From Microbacterium dauci (GTDB lineage: Bacteria; Actinomycetota; Actinomycetes; Actinomycetales; Microbacteriaceae): a stretch of 64,000 nucleotides of DNA. The notes under the pieces are model-generated. The model made no database searches and had not been told where the DNA came from. It saw only the letters and a list, made by a program, of their open reading frames with translations. How positions within the stretch are numbered: position 1 is the stretch's first letter; each line of letters starts with the position of its first letter. This document shows, one piece after another, positions 26,325 through 34,341 of the stretch. Location of the stretch: the NCBI RefSeq assembly GCF_030065535.1, contig NZ_JASJND010000006.1, positions 1 to 64,000 of the forward strand, read 5' to 3'. The position numbers and the translations under genes are program-made.

Positions 26325-27416
26325 GTGGGCAGGGTTCGCATTTCCGACGTCGCAGCGGCGGCGGGCGTGTCGGTATCGACCGTCTCGCTCGTCATGAACG
26401 ACGTCGAATCGCGTATCCCCGAAGCCACGCGTGAGCGGGTGCGTTCCGCCGCGGAGCAGGTCGGCTACCAGCCCAGCTCCGTCGCCCGCAGCCTGCGCAC
26501 GCAGCGCACCCGCACCGTCGGGCTCATCTCCGACCAGATCGCGACGACGCCGTTCGCCGGACGCATGCTCGCCGGTGCGCAGGACGTCGCCCGCGAGCAC
26601 TCGCACCTGCTGTTTCTCGTCGACACCGGCGGTGACGTCGACATCGAGCGCGACGCGATCCGTGCCCTCGGCGCGCAGCGGGTCGACGCCATGATCTACG
26701 CCGCGATGTGGCATCGCGTGCTCTCGACCCCGGCCGGCCTTCCCGACGACGCCGTCTTCCTCGACTGCCGCCCCGCGGCCGGCGGCTACCGATCCGTCGT
26801 GCCGGCCGACCGCGAAGGCGGTCGTGCGGCGGTGCGTGCGCTCACCGAAGCCGGGCACCGGTGCATCGCATACATCGACACCAACGAAGATGCGCCGATC
26901 GCCGCGAGCCTGCGTCACGAGGGCTACCTGGAGGCGCTCGCCGAGGCGGGCATCGAGCCCGACCCCGCATGGCACGTCGCCGCGCAGACCTCGCCCCAGG
27001 GTGGTCGCATCGCGGCCGAGAGGCTGCTCGACCTGCCCGAAGCGATCCGCCCCACAGCGTTCTTCTGCTTCAACGACCGGATGGCGACCGGCGTCTACCG
27101 CGCGGCGCACGCCCGCGGCCTCGACATCCCCCGCGACCTCTCGGTCGTCGGCTTCGACGACCAGCAGTTCGTCGCGGCCGAACAGGACCCACCCCTCACC
27201 ACCGTCGCCCTGCCCCACTACGAGATGGGTCGCTGGGCGATGGAGGCCGCGCTCGGCATCCGCGCGGAGGGTGAAAAGGATGCCGTGCACCACATGGAGT
27301 GTCCCGTCGTGCGACGAGACTCCGTGGGCCCGCCGCCGGCGCACGTCGGCAAACAGAACCGGCGACGGGCTTCACACACAACCGAACGGTCGCGAACCGC
27401 GACCACCGATCGGTGA
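26325..27416 (+). CDS. LacI-family transcriptional regulator
   Basis: A 363-residue repressor. The N-terminal LacI helix-turn-helix is textbook (RISDVAAAAGVSVSTVSLVM) with the hinge RVRSAAEQVGYQPSSVARSL. The effector domain is a type I periplasmic-binding fold ending with LSVVGFDDQQFVAAEQDPPL. The GTG at 26325 follows GAGGAG and starts exactly at the DNA-binding domain; the frame upstream includes the promoter. The C-terminal 35 residues are a basic extension unusual for the family. It likely senses the imported saccharide or its phosphate. Confidence 0.92.
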   Translation: MGRVRISDVAAAAGVSVSTVSLVMNDVESRIPEATRERVRSAAEQVGYQPSSVARSLRTQRTRTVGLISDQIATTPFAGRMLAGAQDVAREHSHLLFLVDTGGDVDIERDAIRALGAQRVDAMIYAAMWHRVLSTPAGLPDDAVFLDCRPAAGGYRSVVPADREGGRAAVRALTEAGHRCIAYIDTNEDAPIAASLRHEGYLEALAEAGIEPDPAWHVAAQTSPQGGRIAAERLLDLPEAIRPTAFFCFNDRMATGVYRAAHARGLDIPRDLSVVGFDDQQFVAAEQDPPLTTVALPHYEMGRWAMEAALGIRAEGEKDAVHHMECPVVRRDSVGPPPAHVGKQNRRRASHTTERSRTATTDR

Positions 27417-27453
27417 TCGACGCGGGCGTCGATCACAAGAAAAGGAAAGCACA

Positions 27454-28746
27454 ATGAAGCGCACTCCCGTGCGGGTCGCCGCGGCAGCGGGGCTCGTGAG
27501 CGTTCTGGCACTGGCCGGCTGCGGACAGGCCGGTCAGGGCGACACCACCACTGAGGACGGTCGCACCCAGCTCACCATGTGGACCCACTCGGCCGGAAAC
27601 GAGGCCGAGCTCGAGGTCTACGAGCAGATCATCTCCGACTTCAACGCGTCGCAGGACGAGTACGAGGTCGTGCACGAGTCGTTCCCGCAGGGCGCGTACA
27701 ACGACGCGATCGTCGCGGCGGCAGCCTCGAACGACCTGCCCTGCCTGCTCGACCTCGACGGTCCGATCATGCCCAACTGGGCCTGGGCGGGCTACCTGCA
27801 GCCGCTCGAGCTGCCCACCGAGCTCACCGACTCGCTGCTGCCCACCGCGTTGGGTGTCTGGGACGACGAGATCTACTCGGCCGGCTACTGGGACGCCGCA
27901 CTCGGCATCTTCGCTCGCCAGTCGGTGCTCGATGAGAACGGCATCCGAATTCCCACGGTCGACGAGCCCTGGACGGCAGACGAGTTCGCCGACGTCCTGT
28001 CGACGCTGAAGGATGCCGGCTACGAGACGCCCATCGACATCGGCGCCGAAGACACCGGCGAGTGGTGGCCGTACGCGTACTCGCCGTTCCTGCAGAGCTT
28101 CGGCGGCGACCTCATCGACCGCGACACGATGCTCTCCGCAGGCGGCGCGCTCAACGGCGCGGATGCCGTCGCGTGGGGCGAGTGGTTCCAGGGGCTGTTC
28201 GCCGACGGTTACGCGAACGCGAGCGGCACGATCGGCAACCAGGAGTTCATCGACGACCAGGTGGCGCTCAGCTACACCGGCGTGTGGAACGCGCTGACGG
28301 CGCTCGAGGAGGTCGGCGACGACCTGCTCATCCTGCCGGCGCCCGACCTCGGCAATGGCCCCAAGATCGGCGGCGGCTCGTGGCAGTGGGGCATCTCGTC
28401 CAGCTGCGAGCAGGCAGACGGTGCACGCGCGTACCTGGAGTTCAGCTTCCAGGACGAGTACATCACCGCCTTCGCCGACAAGCAGATCGTGATCCCGGCC
28501 ACCGAGTCGGCAGCCGCGGCATCCGAGTACTTCGGTGAAGACGGCGCCCTGCGCGACTTCGTCGAGTTCTCGCAGCAGTATGCCGTGCTGCGTCCCGAGA
28601 CGCCCGCCTACGCGGTCATCTCGACCACGTTCGAGACCGCTGCGAAAGACATCATGAACGGCGCCGACGTGCAAGAGACCCTCGACCGCGCCGTCTCCGA
28701 GATCGACGCCAACATCGCGTCGAACGACGGGTACGGATTCCAGTGA
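27454..28746 (+). CDS. Sugar ABC transporter substrate-binding lipoprotein (CUT1 family)
   Basis: A 430-residue lipoprotein with lipobox ALAG-C23. The mature protein is an extracellular solute-binding protein family 1 member (MalE-like; LTMWTHSAGNEAELEVYEQI), of the kind that binds oligosaccharides. The ATG follows AAAGGAAAG. The GH32-like enzyme at the end of the operon suggests sucrose or a fructo-oligosaccharide as ligand. A strong hairpin follows the stop at 28754-28781, probably giving the binding protein more mRNA than the permeases. Confidence 0.92.
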   Translation: MKRTPVRVAAAAGLVSVLALAGCGQAGQGDTTTEDGRTQLTMWTHSAGNEAELEVYEQIISDFNASQDEYEVVHESFPQGAYNDAIVAAAASNDLPCLLDLDGPIMPNWAWAGYLQPLELPTELTDSLLPTALGVWDDEIYSAGYWDAALGIFARQSVLDENGIRIPTVDEPWTADEFADVLSTLKDAGYETPIDIGAEDTGEWWPYAYSPFLQSFGGDLIDRDTMLSAGGALNGADAVAWGEWFQGLFADGYANASGTIGNQEFIDDQVALSYTGVWNALTALEEVGDDLLILPAPDLGNGPKIGGGSWQWGISSSCEQADGARAYLEFSFQDEYITAFADKQIVIPATESAAAASEYFGEDGALRDFVEFSQQYAVLRPETPAYAVISTTFETAAKDIMNGADVQETLDRAVSEIDANIASNDGYGFQ

Positions 28747-28753
28747 TCGCCTG

Positions 28754-28781
28754 ACCGGTGGGGGCGCTCGCCCCCACCGGT
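28754..28781 (+). promoter_or_regulatory. Intercistronic hairpin after the binding-protein gene
   Basis: Eleven perfect base pairs (ACCGGTGGGGG against CCCCCACCGGT) enclose a six-base loop. There is no U-tract. It resembles the mRNA-stabilising or partial-termination stems found between binding-protein and permease genes. Confidence 0.65.
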
Positions 28782-28799
28782 CCCTACGGAAGCACTCCC

Positions 28800-29741
28800 A
28801 TGACTGTCACACCCCCGACGGTCGCGGCCGAGACGCCTCGGCGCGCGACCCGCCGCATCCGCAGCGCACGCGGACGCGAGACCTGGGCCGGCCTCGGCAT
28901 GATCGCCCCCGCGGCGCTCCTGCTGCTGCTCTTCCTCGTGATACCGGTGATCCTCGCCTTCACACTCTCGTTCACCAACGCGCGACTGATCTCGCCGAAC
29001 CCGCCGCGGTTCGTCGGCTTCGACAACTTCATCCGGGTCTTCACGACCGACCCCGTCTTCTTGCAGTCGGCGTGGAACACCTTCGTCTTCGCCCTGGTCG
29101 TCGTGCCGGTGCAGGCGGGCCTCGGCCTGCTGCTGGCCGTACTCGTGAACCGGCGGATGCGGGGGACGACGTTCTTCCGCGTCGTCTTCTTCATCCCCGT
29201 CGTCACCTCGATCGTCGTGGTGTCGATCCTCTGGAAGTTCATGTACCAGAAGGACGGCCTCATCAACTCGATGATCGACACGCTCACCTTCGGAGCGTGG
29301 GCGGGCGTCGATTGGCTCAACAACCCCGACGCGGCCCTCGGCGCCATCATCGTGCTGTCGATCTGGCAGGCCGTCGGGTTCCACATGATCATCTGGCTCT
29401 CGGGCCTGCAGACCATTCCCGAAGAGCTCTACGAGGCGGCCAAGATGGACGGCGCGAGCCCGTGGCGCCAGTTCACGAACGTCACCTGGCCGGGCCTGCG
29501 CCCGACGATGGTGTTCGTCCTGGTGACCATCACGATCGCGGCCCTCGGCCTGTTCGTGCAGGTCGATGTCATGACGCAGGGCGGTCCCGTCAACTCGACC
29601 TCCACGATCGTCTTCCACGCCGTGCGCAAGGGCTACGAGCAGCAGGAGATCGGCTACGCGGCGGCGATCTCGCTGATCTTCTTCGTCGCCGTGCTGATCA
29701 TCGCGCTCATCCAGCGCTGGCTGACGCGAGAGAGGGACTGA
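28800..29741 (+). CDS. Sugar ABC transporter permease (MalF type)
   Basis: A 313-residue inner-membrane permease with about six helices after a basic N-terminal tail. The EAA loop that docks on the ATPase is present (YEAAKMDGASPWRQFTNVTW). It overlaps nothing but lies one base before the second permease. The ATG at 28800 is used because the frame upstream runs through the hairpin. No ATPase gene is in this operon, so a shared MsiK-type ATPase encoded elsewhere is expected, as is common in actinobacteria. Confidence 0.9.
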   Translation: MTVTPPTVAAETPRRATRRIRSARGRETWAGLGMIAPAALLLLLFLVIPVILAFTLSFTNARLISPNPPRFVGFDNFIRVFTTDPVFLQSAWNTFVFALVVVPVQAGLGLLLAVLVNRRMRGTTFFRVVFFIPVVTSIVVVSILWKFMYQKDGLINSMIDTLTFGAWAGVDWLNNPDAALGAIIVLSIWQAVGFHMIIWLSGLQTIPEELYEAAKMDGASPWRQFTNVTWPGLRPTMVFVLVTITIAALGLFVQVDVMTQGGPVNSTSTIVFHAVRKGYEQQEIGYAAAISLIFFVAVLIIALIQRWLTRERD

Positions 29742-29742
29742 C

Positions 29743-30699
29743 ATGGCCATCGATACGACCTCGACCCGTGCCGTCACTACGCGCGGCAGCGGCCAGCGCC
29801 GCGCGGCGACGCCCGCCAGCGAGCACCGTGTGCGACTGCGGGGCCGCATCTTCACCTACATCGCGATGAGCGTGTTCGGGATCATCTTCATGTTCCCGCT
29901 CGTGTTCATGTTCGTCTCGAGCCTCAAGCCCGACGCGCAGATCCTGCAGGACGTCGACTCGCCGATGGCGTTCGTGCCGGCAGGTGACATCAGCCTCGAC
30001 AACTACTTCGGGGTCTTCGACCGGGTACCGGTGGCGCAGTTCCTGTTCAACTCGATCTTCATCACGGTGCTCACCGTGGGACTCGGGCTCATCGTCAACT
30101 CGATGGCCGGCTTCGCACTGTCGCGTCTGCGGTGGAAGGGTCGCGCCGTCGTCATGGCGATGGTGATCGCGACGCTCATCGTGCCCTTCGAGACGATCGC
30201 GGTGCCGATGGTCTACTGGGTCGCCCAGCTGCCCACCCTCGTGATGGAGGGCGGACTGCTCAAGTACGACTTCGGCTGGCTCAACACCTACGAGGTGCAG
30301 ATCGTGCCGTTCGTCGCGAACGCGTTCTCGATCTTCCTGTTCGCGCAGTACTTCTCGACGATCCCGACCTCGCTCGACGAGGCGGCGCGCATCGACGGGG
30401 CGAGCTGGTTCACGATCTACCGTCGCATCCTGGTGCCGCTGTCGGGTCCCGCGTTCGCGACGGTCGCGATCCTCACGTTCCTGCCCGCGTGGAACCAGTA
30501 CCTGTGGCCGCTCATGGTGGTGCAGAAGGAGGAGCTGCGGCCGGTCATGGTCGGCATGCAGTACTTCTTCCAGCTCAACACCGCGTGGGGCGAGGTCATG
30601 GCGTACACGTCGCTGATCACGCTGCCCGTGCTCATCGTGTTCTTGATCTTCCAGCGGGCGTTCGTCAGCTCGATCGCCGCGAGCGGGGTGAAGGGATGA
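29743..30699 (+). CDS. Sugar ABC transporter permease (MalG type)
   Basis: A 318-residue partner permease. The EAA loop reads LDEAARIDGASWFTIYRRIL. A 35-residue Arg/Thr-rich cytoplasmic tail precedes the first helix (YIAMSVFGIIFMFPLVFMF). It ends with the short soluble tail typical of MalG proteins and overlaps the kinase gene by four bases (ATGA). Confidence 0.9.
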   Translation: MAIDTTSTRAVTTRGSGQRRAATPASEHRVRLRGRIFTYIAMSVFGIIFMFPLVFMFVSSLKPDAQILQDVDSPMAFVPAGDISLDNYFGVFDRVPVAQFLFNSIFITVLTVGLGLIVNSMAGFALSRLRWKGRAVVMAMVIATLIVPFETIAVPMVYWVAQLPTLVMEGGLLKYDFGWLNTYEVQIVPFVANAFSIFLFAQYFSTIPTSLDEAARIDGASWFTIYRRILVPLSGPAFATVAILTFLPAWNQYLWPLMVVQKEELRPVMVGMQYFFQLNTAWGEVMAYTSLITLPVLIVFLIFQRAFVSSIAASGVKG

Positions 30700-31643
30700 C
30701 GCCGCCTGCGCGCGTGGCCGTCGTCGGCGAAGCGCTCGTCGACGTGGTGCACCGCATCGACGGGAGCGTCGATCGCGCCCCTGGTGGCAGTCCTGCGAAC
30801 GTCGCCCTGACCCTCGGCAGACTGGGGCTCGACGTGGCGCTGCACACGCGCCTCGGCGACGACCCCGATGGACGCGCGGTGCGGCGGTGGCTCTCCGACT
30901 CGGGGGTGCGGATCGAAGCCGCTGCTGCACCGCGCACCTCGACGGCGACCGCCCGGCTCGATGAGGCGGGAGCTGCCGAGTACACGTTCGACATCGACGG
31001 CGAGCCCGTCGACGCGGCGCTCGCGCCGGCCGACGTGCTGCACGTCGGCTCGGTCGCTGCGCTGCTGACGCCGGGTGCGGATCTGGTCGTCGAACTGGCC
31101 GAGCACCGGATGCCGGGGACCCTCCTCAGCTACGACCCGAACATCCGCCCCGCACTCGTCGACGACCCCGCCGACGTGCGTCATCGCGTGCAGCGCCTGG
31201 TCGCCGCGGCCGACATCGTGAAGGCCAGCGATGAGGACGTGCGGTGGTTGCACCCCGACCGCGACATCGACGACGTCGCACGGGAATGGCTGGCGAGCGG
31301 GCCGACGCTGGTGGTGGTCACGGCAGGCTCGGGCGGCGCCACCGCCTATCGGACGGACGGACGCCACCGTGTCGTGGCGGCCGACACCACCGTCGTCGAC
31401 ACCGTCGGCGCAGGCGACACGTTCATGGGCACCCTCGTCGCCGCGCTGCTCGCGGCGACATCGGGTGCCGAAGACAGGAGGGCCGCGATCGCGGCGCTCA
31501 CGCCCGGCGTGCTCGAGCATGTGCTGCTCGCGTGCGCCGAAGCAGCCGCGATCACCGTGTCGCGGCCCGGTGCCGACCCGCCGGTCGCCGCCGAACTCAA
31601 CTTCCTCAACTCCGTGGGCCTCGCCCACACCACGAAAGGCTGA
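30696..31643 (+). CDS. PfkB-family carbohydrate kinase, probable fructokinase
   Basis: A 315-residue ribokinase-fold kinase. It shows the N-terminal GGSPANVALTLGRLG substrate-lid signature and the catalytic anion hole with base in VDTVGAGDTFMG (GAGD at 238-241, D241 the base). The domain order and length fit bacterial fructokinases. Together with the importer and the GH32-like hydrolase, it would phosphorylate fructose released from the imported saccharide. Coupled to the upstream permease. Confidence 0.88.
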   Translation: MTPPARVAVVGEALVDVVHRIDGSVDRAPGGSPANVALTLGRLGLDVALHTRLGDDPDGRAVRRWLSDSGVRIEAAAAPRTSTATARLDEAGAAEYTFDIDGEPVDAALAPADVLHVGSVAALLTPGADLVVELAEHRMPGTLLSYDPNIRPALVDDPADVRHRVQRLVAAADIVKASDEDVRWLHPDRDIDDVAREWLASGPTLVVVTAGSGGATAYRTDGRHRVVAADTTVVDTVGAGDTFMGTLVAALLAATSGAEDRRAAIAALTPGVLEHVLLACAEAAAITVSRPGADPPVAAELNFLNSVGLAHTTKG

Positions 31644-31646
31644 TGC

Positions 31647-32609
31647 GTGTTCGATCTTCCCGGTTCCTGGGTCTGGGACTACTGGTTCGCCGACGACGGC
31701 GAGCGCTACCACCTCTTCTACCTGTACGCCTCGCGCGCGCTGCAGGACCCCGATGCGCGCCACTACCGCGCGTCGATCGGTCACGCCGTCTCGACCGACC
31801 TCGAGACGTGGACGCAGGTGCCCGACGCACTCGTGCGCAGCGATGCCCCCGCGTTCGACGACCTCGCCACGTGGACCGGCTCGACCGTGCGCCACCCCGA
31901 CGGCACCTGGTTCATGTTCTACACGGGGTCGACGCTCGCCGAGGGCGGCAAGAACGTGCAGCGCATCGGGTATGCGACCTCACCCGACCTCGAGGTGTGG
32001 ACGAAGCACCCCGGTGCCGTGCTCGAAGCATCGGGCCCGTGGTACGAGACCCTCGCCGACGACGCCTGGCACGACGAGGCGTTCCGCGACCCGTGGGTCT
32101 TCGCCGACCCGAACGGCGACGGCTGGCACATGTACATCACCGCCCGCGCCCCGCACGGTGACCCCGCAGGGCGGGGCGTCATCGGGCATGCGACCTCGCC
32201 GAACCTGCGGGAATGGACCCTGCAGCCGCCGCTGTCGACGCCGAGCGAGACCGGGTTCGGGCAGCTCGAAGTGATGCAGGTCGAGGTCGTCGACGGCACA
32301 CCCGTGTTGCTGTTCTCGTGCCTGGGTGATCACGCCACGGCATCCCGCAGCGATGCCCGCGGCGGCACCTGGGCGGTGCCCGCGGACAGCCTCACCGGGC
32401 CGTTCCACCTCGACGACGCCTACTCGCTCACCGACGAGACGCTCTACGTCGGGCGTCTGCTGCAGCGTCGCGACGACGGCCAGTGGCTGCTGTTCGCATT
32501 CCGCCACCAAGATGCCGACGGCCGCTTCGTCGGCGGTGTGACCGACCCGATGCCCGTCTCGTGGGTGGGTGGCCGCCTGACCGCCGCAGGGGTGACAGTC
32601 TCCGCCTGA
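31647..32609 (+). CDS. GH32-like beta-fructosidase (five-bladed propeller, GH-J clan)
   Basis: A 320-residue cytoplasmic glycosidase with no signal peptide. The GH32/68 residues seen are the nucleophile-type Asp in SWVWDYWF (D11, where WMNDPNG is usual), the RDP triad at 147-149 (FRDPWVFAD) and the acid-base candidate E208 (FGQLEVMQVE). The C-terminal beta-sandwich of typical GH32 enzymes is absent, as in short GH32/GH43-like intracellular forms. It probably releases fructose from sucrose, levanbiose or inulobiose. GTG start three bases after the kinase. Confidence 0.8.
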   Translation: MFDLPGSWVWDYWFADDGERYHLFYLYASRALQDPDARHYRASIGHAVSTDLETWTQVPDALVRSDAPAFDDLATWTGSTVRHPDGTWFMFYTGSTLAEGGKNVQRIGYATSPDLEVWTKHPGAVLEASGPWYETLADDAWHDEAFRDPWVFADPNGDGWHMYITARAPHGDPAGRGVIGHATSPNLREWTLQPPLSTPSETGFGQLEVMQVEVVDGTPVLLFSCLGDHATASRSDARGGTWAVPADSLTGPFHLDDAYSLTDETLYVGRLLQRRDDGQWLLFAFRHQDADGRFVGGVTDPMPVSWVGGRLTAAGVTVSA

Positions 32610-32630
32610 CCTCAATGAAAGGAGACGCCG

Positions 32631-32730
32631 ATGACGTCATCTCCCCACCACTCCGACACCCGAGCCCGCCGGTGGGCTCGGGTGGGCGGGGCGTCGGCAG
32701 CAGCAGCCGTCGCCGCGTCGCTCGCGCTCG
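32631..32730 (+). pseudogene. Truncated 5' end of an exported protein gene
   Basis: After a strong AAAGGAG ribosome-binding site an ATG begins MTSSPHHSDTRARRWARVGG and then a run of Ala-rich hydrophobic residues. It is a credible secretion signal, possibly Tat-like with RR, and the next gene of the operon. After about 33 codons the sequence changes character at ...ASLAL and continues in a different frame as an unrelated fragment. A secreted levanase or other fructosidase would fit the context, but nothing of the mature protein is left. Confidence 0.55.
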
Positions 32731-32901
32731 AACACCGTTGTACTCAACCCAAGGCACGCGCTCGCCGCGGTGCAGGAGATCGCGAGTCGTTCCGGCCGCT
32801 ACGGTGCAGTGCTTACCGTCGAGGAGATCCTGGACACGTTGGGGGACCGGTACGACATGGTCGAAGCCGTCGAGATGATGGTCGAAGCCGCGTCCGCGTA
32901 G
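32731..32901 (+). pseudogene. Fragment of an unknown protein, C-terminal end
   Basis: A protein-like frame with no proper start reads TVVLNPRHALAAVQEIASRS, then GRYGAVLTVEEILDTLGDRY, and ends with VEAASA and a stop. It looks like a conserved helical C-terminus, not random sequence. An internal GTG at 32770 could start a 43-residue protein but lacks a ribosome-binding site. It abuts the truncated exported protein in another frame. I do not recognise the family. Confidence 0.4.
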
Positions 32902-33071
32902 CCTCCAGTTCGCATGACTGAAGAGCGGGTGCAGCCACCTGATTTCGCGCCGAACACCCGCCATGTTTCTGCCACGAATCGAACCCGGCTCACCTGATCG
33001 AGGAGCACGTCCGCGACGTCAGAACCCGCGGAATCATGCGGCTTCAGCCCGTTTCGGTTGCCGTCGGCGCG

Positions 33072-33096
33072 ATTTCAAATCCCGCCGTCTCCGCCA
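33072..33096 (+). repeat. Attachment site, right-most copy of the tRNA-Ser 3' end
   Basis: TTCAAATCCC at 33074-33083 and CCGTCTCCGCCA at 33085-33096 match the tRNA end and its first downstream bases, with one mismatch between. It lies directly before the terminator at 33098. It is probably the original chromosomal junction. Confidence 0.7.
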
Positions 33097-33097
33097 C

Positions 33098-33125
33098 AAA
33101 GGCCCCCGTTTCATCGGGGGCCTTT
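33098..33125 (+). terminator. Rho-independent-type terminator, probably the original tRNA-Ser terminator
   Basis: Eleven base pairs (AAAGGCCCCCG with CGGGGGCCTTT) enclose the loop TTTCAT. The stem follows a tRNA-end copy by one base, as expected for a tRNA terminator. The intact tRNA 16.7 kb upstream has no terminator of its own. Confidence 0.75.
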
Positions 33126-33167
33126 CGCCGTTTCGGGGACATACTGAAGGCAGGAAGGGGAACCGGT

Positions 33168-33338
33168 ATGGATCAGTCGCTCGTGATCACCGCGATGTGG
33201 GTGTCGATCGCGATCCTTGCGGGCGGATACGCGCGCACTCGTCATCGCAGCCCCTGGTATTGGTTTCTCCTCACGCTCCTCCTCGGGCCGATCTCGGCAT
33301 TCCTGCTTGTCGTCTGGCCGCCGCGCGAGAACGCCTGA
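33168..33338 (+). CDS. Small two-helix membrane protein
   Basis: A 56-residue protein with two hydrophobic helices (VITAMWVSIAILAGGYA and WYWFLLTLLLGPISAFLLVV) joined by a basic loop ARTRHRS. The ATG at 33168 follows AGGAAGGGG. Such proteins with a PWYWFLLTLLLGPI-type motif are frequent in actinobacteria and have no defined role. Nothing in the neighbourhood suggests one. Confidence 0.65.
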   Translation: MDQSLVITAMWVSIAILAGGYARTRHRSPWYWFLLTLLLGPISAFLLVVWPPRENA

Positions 33339-33479
33339 GCACCGCACCCTGACGCCGACGCGGGCCGTCGGAGCGACGCTCCCGCGACCACCGCTGTCGG
33401 CCGGAATCATCCGCGAGAGCGACATTGATCATCCGCTCGAGTGACGATCTTGCGGATGCCCGGAAATAGCGTCGATGGC

Positions 33480-33917
33480 ATGACACAGCACCGCGTTCCC
33501 CGCCCCGTCCCCACCGGTTTCTCGTTCCTCGGCATGGCCGCCATCGTCCTCATCGTCTCTGGATGCGCGGTCGTCGACGATGTCGTCCACGGGAAGGCGG
33601 CGACGACGTACTCGACCGCCGCCGAGCTCGCCGATGACCGGGATATCGCTGCCGCATGGCTCCCCGACGACGCGACCGAGATCGAGGTCGTCTCCTCGAC
33701 GAGGACGGCAGACACCGCGTCGATCGTCTTCCGCAGCGATGAAGGCGTACGCGGTTGCGTCACGACTGAGCGCCGCTCGGCGCCCACGATGGTCATCGAC
33801 TCCGGCCCCGATGTCTACGCGATCGACGAGGTCATGGTCTGCGGTGACTGGGCCGTGGTGGAGAGTGACGGCCTGTTCTCCGGGTGGACGCCGGCCGTCG
33901 AGGCGGAGGGCGACTGA
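33480..33917 (+). CDS. Predicted lipoprotein of unknown function
   Basis: A 145-residue exported protein with lipobox VSGC following FLGMAAIVLI, so acylated at about residue 26. The mature part is acidic, contains one Cys pair candidate (GCVTTERR and MVCGDW) and no motif I know. The ATG at 33480 is preferred to an upstream in-frame ATG that lacks a signal-like spacing. It is followed by the DUF1304 gene after 37 bases. Confidence 0.65.
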   Translation: MTQHRVPRPVPTGFSFLGMAAIVLIVSGCAVVDDVVHGKAATTYSTAAELADDRDIAAAWLPDDATEIEVVSSTRTADTASIVFRSDEGVRGCVTTERRSAPTMVIDSGPDVYAIDEVMVCGDWAVVESDGLFSGWTPAVEAEGD

Positions 33918-33954
33918 CGCCGCGGCATCCGCTCGCTGCTGGGATGATGAAGGG

Positions 33955-34341
33955 ATGATCCTCGTCGGGCTCGTGCTGGCCGGCCTCGCCGCTGCACTCC
34001 ACGTTTACATCTTCGTCCTCGAGTCCCTGATCTGGACGGGTCCGCGCGCTCGCCGCACGTTCGGGCTCGACGCCCGGACTGCCGAGATCACGAAGCCGCT
34101 CGCGTTCAACCAGGGCTTCTACAACCTGTTCCTCGCGATCGCGATCTTCATCGGGATCGTTGCGATGGCAGCGGATGCCGCCACCGTCGGCGCCACGCTC
34201 GTCTTCGTCGGCACCGGGTCGATGGTCGCCGCGGCGCTCGTGCTCGTCCTCTCCGACGGGACGAAGGCGCGGGCCGCGGCGGTGCAGGGCGTGTTGCCGC
34301 TGCTTGCGACCGTGGCCCTCGCCATCGGGCTCGCCGCGTGA
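33955..34341 (+). CDS. DUF1304 membrane protein
   Basis: A 128-residue protein with four membrane helices. The family opening is clear (LAGLAAALHVYIFVLESLIW) as is AFNQGFYNLFLA in the loop before helix 2. Function is unknown. AAGGG precedes the ATG. The stop overlaps the GTG of the oxidoreductase gene (GTGA). Confidence 0.85.
   Translation: MILVGLVLAGLAAALHVYIFVLESLIWTGPRARRTFGLDARTAEITKPLAFNQGFYNLFLAIAIFIGIVAMAADAATVGATLVFVGTGSMVAAALVLVLSDGTKARAAAVQGVLPLLATVALAIGLAA

Larger units (their letters stand above)
25669..33096. mobile_element. Genomic island segment B: fructoside utilisation module
   Basis: The segment lies between the perfect att copy at 25668 and the degenerate copy at 33072-33096. 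An 11-base word, TTTCTGCCACG, occurs near both ends (25725-25735 and 32966-32976), with further CTGCCA copies at 25707 and 25719; these could be integrase arm sites. Genes run in one direction: LacI regulator, ABC importer, PfkB kinase, GH32-like enzyme and a truncated exported protein. No integrase is present. Codon habit resembles the host, unlike segment A. Confidence 0.6.
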
